This document shows positions 60,121-64,000 of a stretch of 64,000 nucleotides of DNA, in pieces. Source of the DNA: Parasulfuritortus sp049322515 (lineage in GTDB: Bacteria > Pseudomonadota > Gammaproteobacteria > Burkholderiales > Thiobacillaceae); the NCBI GenBank assembly GCA_049322515.1, contig JBMOQW010000029.1, positions 124,001 through 188,000 of the forward strand, in the 5' to 3' direction. The position numbers and the translations under genes were made by a program. The notes beneath the pieces were generated by a model that was not told the origin of the DNA, ran no database searches, and worked only from the letters and a program-made list of their open reading frames with translations. The stretch's first letter is position 1. The number at the start of each line of letters is the position of its first letter.

Positions 60121-61524
60121 TCAGGCCAGGTCCAGGAACTCCAGCATGCCCTTGGCCGCTTCGCGGCCTTCCCACACGGCGGTGACCACCAGATCGGAGC
60201 CGCGCACCATGTCGCCGCCGGCGAAGATCTTCGGGTTGGCCGTCTGGTAGGCGTGCTTTTGGCCCTTGGCCACCACTCGGCCGGCCGGGTCCGTGGTGAT
60301 GCCGAAATCGGCGAACCAGGGCTGCGGATTGGGCCGAAACCCGAAAGCAACCAGCACGCGGTCACAGGGCACGATTTCCTCGGAGCCCTCGACCACGACC
60401 GGGGAGCGGCGGCCACGCGCGTCGGGCTCGCCCAGTGTGGTGGTCACCAGCTTGATGCCTTCGACTTTTCCGCGCCCCACGATCTCGACCGGCTGGCGGT
60501 TCCACAGGAACTGCACGCCTTCTTCCTTGGCGTTGGCGACTTCGCGCTTGGAGCCGGGCATGTTGGCCTCGTCCCGGCGATAGGCGCAGGTGACCGACTC
60601 GGCGCCCTGGCGGATCGAAGTGCGGTTGCAGTCCATGGCGGTGTCGCCCCCGCCCAGCACCACGACCTTGAGGCCCTTCATGTCGACGAATTCGTCCTGG
60701 GCGTAGCCCAGGCAGTGACGCACGTTGGAGATCAGGAACGGCAAGGCCGGCATCACGCCCGGCAGGTCCTCGCCCGGGATGCCGGCTTGCATGTAGGTGT
60801 AGGTGCCCATGCCGAGAAAGACGGCGTCGTAATCCTTCACCAGAGCGGCGAAGGCCACGTCCTTGCCGACTTCGGTATTGAGGCGGAATTCGATGCCCAT
60901 GCCTTCGAAGATCTCGCGCCGGCGAGTCATCACGCTTTTTTCCATCTTGAATTCGGGGATGCCGAAGGTGAGCAGCCCGCCGATTTCCTCGTAGCGATCG
61001 AACACCACCGCCTTGACGCCGTTGCGCGCCAGCACGTCGGCGCAGGCCAGGCCGGCCGGACCAGCGCCGACGATGGCGACTTTCTTGCCGGTGGCGACCA
61101 CCTTGGACAGGTCCGGCCGCCAGCCTTGGGCAAAGGCGGTCTCCGAGATGTAGCGCTCGACCTGGCCGATGGTGACGGCGCCGAAGTTGCACTGGTTCAG
61201 GGTGCAGGCGCCTTCGCACAAACGATCCTGCGGACAGACCCGGCCACAGACTTCCGGCAGGGAATTGGTCTGGTGCGACAGTTCGGCCGCCTCAAAGAGA
61301 CGGCCTTCATCGACCAGCTTGAGCCAGTTCGGGATGTAGTTGTGCACCGGGCACTTCCACTCGCAGTACGGATTGCCGCAGGCCAGGCAGCGGCCGGACT
61401 GCTCGATGGCCTGGTCGCCATCCATCTGGGCATAAATTTCCTTGAACTCGGCCTTGCGGACCTCGGCCGGGGTCTTGGCGCCATCGCGGCGGGCGATTTT
61501 TACGAACTGGAATACGTCGGACAT
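60121..61524 (-). CDS. gltD: glutamate synthase small (beta) subunit
   Basis: 467 residues. N-terminal 4Fe-4S double-cluster region: CLACGNPYCEWKCPVHNY and CGRVCPQDRLCEGACTL. FAD motif VAIVGAGPAGLACADVLA; NADPH motif VVVLGGGDTAMDCNRTSI. It supplies electrons from NADPH to GltB. Start at the ATG at 61524. Separated from gltB by a toxin-antitoxin pair, with only 17 bases between the toxin stop and this start. Confidence 0.96.
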   Translation of the reverse strand: MSDVFQFVKIARRDGAKTPAEVRKAEFKEIYAQMDGDQAIEQSGRCLACGNPYCEWKCPVHNYIPNWLKLVDEGRLFEAAELSHQTNSLPEVCGRVCPQDRLCEGACTLNQCNFGAVTIGQVERYISETAFAQGWRPDLSKVVATGKKVAIVGAGPAGLACADVLARNGVKAVVFDRYEEIGGLLTFGIPEFKMEKSVMTRRREIFEGMGIEFRLNTEVGKDVAFAALVKDYDAVFLGMGTYTYMQAGIPGEDLPGVMPALPFLISNVRHCLGYAQDEFVDMKGLKVVVLGGGDTAMDCNRTSIRQGAESVTCAYRRDEANMPGSKREVANAKEEGVQFLWNRQPVEIVGRGKVEGIKLVTTTLGEPDARGRRSPVVVEGSEEIVPCDRVLVAFGFRPNPQPWFADFGITTDPAGRVVAKGQKHAYQTANPKIFAGGDMVRGSDLVVTAVWEGREAAKGMLEFLDLA

Positions 61525-61541
61525 GTTTTCACCACACTCGA

Positions 61542-61943
61542 TCAAATGAAGGGGTTGACCACCTTCAACCGGCCATCGAACAGTTGGCCGTTTTGGAAAT
61601 CTTCAGAATTAAGGGTGTCGCAACCGGACTGTAAAGCGGCAGCAACAATCAGTGAATCCCAGTGCGACAGGGCATAGCGATCCGACAACTGCATGGCACC
61701 GCGCACGGTCTCACCGTCCATGCCGATCACTTCGCACAAATCCATCAGGCCGCCAGCCACCTCATACGCCTCATCGCGACTGAAGCCATGCTTCCGGGTC
61801 AAGACGCTGATCGTTTCGTTGACGACCTGCACGCCGATCACCGGACCCGCTTCGATGATTTCCATCGCACGCGCGGTCTTGGCGCCGTCATCGGATTCTG
61901 CATATACATCGATGTTGGTATCGGCGAAGGCTCTAGCGGTCAT
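61542..61943 (-). CDS. PIN-domain toxin, VapC-like
   Basis: 133 residues, the PIN ribonuclease fold. The acidic metal-binding residues are in ARAFADTNIDVYA (D8), VVNETISVL (E43 region), LSHWDSLIVAAAL and CDTLNSEDFQNG. It is preceded by a small antitoxin gene overlapping by 11 bases, as in vapBC-like modules. Inserted in the gltBD operon; cotranscription with it is likely. Confidence 0.85.
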   Translation of the reverse strand: MTARAFADTNIDVYAESDDGAKTARAMEIIEAGPVIGVQVVNETISVLTRKHGFSRDEAYEVAGGLMDLCEVIGMDGETVRGAMQLSDRYALSHWDSLIVAAALQSGCDTLNSEDFQNGQLFDGRLKVVNPFI

Positions 61944-62136
61944 ACAACTCGTCCCGATCGAACTTCACTGCCTTGAAACGGCCTCGATATTTGGCCAGAA
62001 CCTCTCGAGCCCGCGCCCGAACGTCGTCAGTCGGAGCCCGCCGTGACTTCAGGAAACCGACAAAATCGAGCACTTCTTGAGCCGCCGATTCCGGCAGCCC
62101 CCGAACTTCCTCGAAAATACGCTCGGCGGTTCCCAT
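61933..62136 (-). CDS. antitoxin of PIN-type TA pair
   Basis: 67 residues, charged, MGTAERIFEEVRGLPESAAQEVLDFVGFLKSRR. The helix LPESAAQEVLDFVGFLK is the DUF2281-like pattern known from antitoxins partnered with PIN toxins. The C-terminus (KYRGRFKAVKFDRDELYDR) likely inserts into the toxin cleft. It begins 7 bases after the gltB stop. Confidence 0.8.
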   Translation of the reverse strand: MGTAERIFEEVRGLPESAAQEVLDFVGFLKSRRAPTDDVRARAREVLAKYRGRFKAVKFDRDELYDR

Positions 62137-62143
62137 GTCGGGC

Positions 62144-64000
62144 TCACCCCTTCAACAAACTATCCAGCGTCAACGCCTTCGACTTCACCAGCCAGAACTT
62201 GTGCACCACGTCGTCGAAGTTGTCGAGCATCCAGCGGGCACGCGCCGAGCCGGTGTAGGCCAGGTGCTTCTCCAGCTTTTCGCGCAGGAAGGCGCGGTGC
62301 TCGCCGGTGTTCTCGTCGTTGATGCGGTTGATGTCGATCAGTTCGTTGTTGTAGCGCTCGGCGAACTGGCCGGCCTCGTCGAACACCAGGGCGAAGCCGC
62401 CGGTCATGCCTGCGCCAAAGTTGAGGCCGGTGTCGCCCAGGATGACGATGCAGCCGCCGGTCATGTATTCGCAACCGTGCTCGCCGACACCTTCCACCAC
62501 CGCCAAGGCGCCGGAGTTGCGCACCCCGAAGCGTTCGCCGGCCATGCCAGCCGCGTACAGTTCACCGCCGGTGGCACCATACAGGCAGGTGTTGCCGATG
62601 ATCGCCGACTTATGTGCCTCGAAGGCATGGCCCTGGGGCGGATAGACGATCAGTCGCCCCCCCGCCATGCCCTTGCCAACGTAGTCGTTGGCGTCGCCTT
62701 CGATCTCCAGGGTCAAGCCCTTGTGGTTCCAGACACCGAAGCTCTGGCCGGCGGAGCCGGTCATCTTCACGTGCAGGCAGTCGTCCGGGAGGCCGTCGGC
62801 GCCGTGCGCGCGGGCGATTTCACCGGACAGACGGGCACCGATCGAGCGGTTGACGTTGCGAACCGTGTATTCCAGGCGTTGCGGGGTCTTGCTCTGGATG
62901 CCGGCCAGGGCGTCCTTGACCATCTGCTCGGCCAGTTCACCCTTGTCGAACGAGGGATTGGACGACTCGACGCAGAAGCGCGGCTGGGCCGGGTCGATGC
63001 TGCCCTGGGAAAGCAGCAGGTCGAGCTTGAGCTTCTTCTGCTTGTCGGTCTGGCCTTCGAGCAGGTCGAGCAGGTCGGTGCGGCCGATCAGGTCTTCGAA
63101 CTTGCGCACGCCCAGCCTGGCCATCCACTCGCGGGTTTCCATGGCGATGAAGGTGAAGTAGTTCACGATCATGTCGGGCAGGCCGATGAAGTGTTCCTTG
63201 CGCAGCTTGGCATCTTGCGTCGCCACGCCGGTGGCGCAGTTGTTCAGGTGGCAGATGCGCAGGTACTTGCAGCCCAGGGCGACCATCGGGCCGGTGCCGA
63301 AACCGAAGCTTTCGGCACCCAGGATGGCCGCCTTGATGACGTCGAGGCCGGTCTTCAGGCCCCCGTCGGCCTGCAAGCGCACGCGGCCGCGCAGGCCATT
63401 GGCACGCAGCACCTGCTGGGCCTCGGAGACACCCAACTCGAACGGCGTGCCGGCGTATTTGACCGAAGTCAGCGGGCTGGCCCCGGTGCCACCGTCATAG
63501 CCTGAGATGGTGATCAGGTCGGCGTAGGCCTTGGCGACGCCGGCGGCAATGGTACCCACCCCCGGTTCGGCGACCAGCTTCACCGAGACCAGGGCCTGGG
63601 GGTTGACCTGCTTCAGGTCGAAGATCAACTGGGCCAGGTCCTCGATGGAGTAGATGTCATGGTGCGGCGGCGGCGAGATCAGGGTGATGCCGGGCTTGGT
63701 GTGGCGCAGGGTGGCGATCAGTTCGTTGACCTTGCCGCCCGGCAACTGGCCGCCCTCGCCGGGCTTGGCACCCTGGGCGACCTTGATCTGCAGGACTTCG
63801 GCGTTGACCAAGTAGTGCGGGGTCACGCCGAAGCGGCCCGAGGCGACCTGCTTGATCTTCGACATCTTGATCGTGCCATAGCGCTTGGCATCCTCACCGC
63901 CCTCGCCCGAGTTCGAGCGGCCGCCGATCCGGTTCATGCCCTCGGCCAGGGCCTCGTGGGCTTCCGGCGACAGGGCGCCGAGCGACATGCCAGCGGAGTC
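62144..64000 (-). CDS. gltB: glutamate synthase large subunit, 5' part outside the window
   Basis: C-terminal 618 residues only. The frame is open to base 64000, beginning DSAGMSLGALSPEAHEALA. It contains the FMN-binding synthase core (ISGYDGGTGASPLTSVKYAGTPFELGVSEAQQVL), a [3Fe-4S] Cys group (CKYLRICHLNNCATGVATQD) and the GXGXG beta-helix (GGRLIVYPPQG, GGELYAAGMAGERFGVRNSG). It converts glutamine and 2-oxoglutarate into two glutamates. Confidence 0.96.
   Translation of the reverse strand, partial: DSAGMSLGALSPEAHEALAEGMNRIGGRSNSGEGGEDAKRYGTIKMSKIKQVASGRFGVTPHYLVNAEVLQIKVAQGAKPGEGGQLPGGKVNELIATLRHTKPGITLISPPPHHDIYSIEDLAQLIFDLKQVNPQALVSVKLVAEPGVGTIAAGVAKAYADLITISGYDGGTGASPLTSVKYAGTPFELGVSEAQQVLRANGLRGRVRLQADGGLKTGLDVIKAAILGAESFGFGTGPMVALGCKYLRICHLNNCATGVATQDAKLRKEHFIGLPDMIVNYFTFIAMETREWMARLGVRKFEDLIGRTDLLDLLEGQTDKQKKLKLDLLLSQGSIDPAQPRFCVESSNPSFDKGELAEQMVKDALAGIQSKTPQRLEYTVRNVNRSIGARLSGEIARAHGADGLPDDCLHVKMTGSAGQSFGVWNHKGLTLEIEGDANDYVGKGMAGGRLIVYPPQGHAFEAHKSAIIGNTCLYGATGGELYAAGMAGERFGVRNSGALAVVEGVGEHGCEYMTGGCIVILGDTGLNFGAGMTGGFALVFDEAGQFAERYNNELIDINRINDENTGEHRAFLREKLEKHLAYTGSARARWMLDNFDDVVHKFWLVKSKALTLDSLLKG

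Noticed and set aside
62135..63505. 456-codon plus-strand frame opposite gltB
   Set aside because: Antisense to conserved gltB sequence; composition typical of shadow frames.

Overview
The window is a dense, GC-rich stretch of a Gram-negative chromosome, read here as a betaproteobacterium (Nitrosomonadales / Thiobacillaceae-like is an inference). Pointers are a lipoprotein LptM-LysA pair, cyaY, dciA next to secA, PEP-CTERM exported proteins, UbiJ/UbiB, an RND efflux pair and a soluble NAD-linked HoxFUYHW hydrogenase. No rRNA, tRNA, phage, transposase or CRISPR array was seen. Genes are tightly packed, with many ATGA/GTGA overlaps; no gap exceeds about 230 bases.

Layout. 1-6.4 kb: haem synthesis (hemC, partial hemD), a periplasmic thioredoxin-fold protein, argH, two helix-less cNMP-binding proteins, cyaY, lptM, lysA. 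6.5-11.5 kb: a histone H1-like Lys/Ala/Pro repeat protein with a strong terminator, then an RND pump with its adaptor. 11.5-17.3 kb: thioredoxin, a BCS1-like AAA ATPase, truC, yaeQ, a glycosyltransferase, an Hda-like protein, mtnA. 17.4-25.5 kb: a GGDEF cyclase, ubiJ-ubiB, a FadL-type porin, a sodium:solute symporter, and two PEP-CTERM proteins behind a clear sigma-54 promoter. 25.5-39.2 kb: DHH phosphoesterase, VanZ, aroK, dciA, secA, phhB, a Cys-rich protein coupled to a flavin oxidoreductase, Orn/Lys/Arg decarboxylase, dcd, apbC, CBS protein, rppH.

39.3-48.2 kb is the accessory part: a large winged-helix/STAND ATPase regulator, a VOC protein and a TetR regulator sharing a 19-bp palindrome, then an operon of exported proteins of unknown function (small protein, 357-aa secreted protein, OmpA-like protein, ZU5-like lipoprotein), a cupin and a monohaem cytochrome c. 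The exported operon and the cytochrome gene each have three tandem 11-bp repeats of the same sequence immediately upstream of a -10-like element. This is the site geometry of OmpR/PhoB-type winged helices, which is the DNA-binding domain carried by the nearby regulator. I consider this putative regulon the best candidate for an undescribed system.

48.2-64 kb: a spermidine synthase-like protein, proS, a lytic transglycosylase, rpmE with promoter and terminator, a membrane glycosyltransferase-like protein, mobA, the hoxFUYHW operon, a second DHH protein, and gltD-gltB (gltB cut by the window end) with a PIN-type toxin-antitoxin pair inserted between the two subunits.
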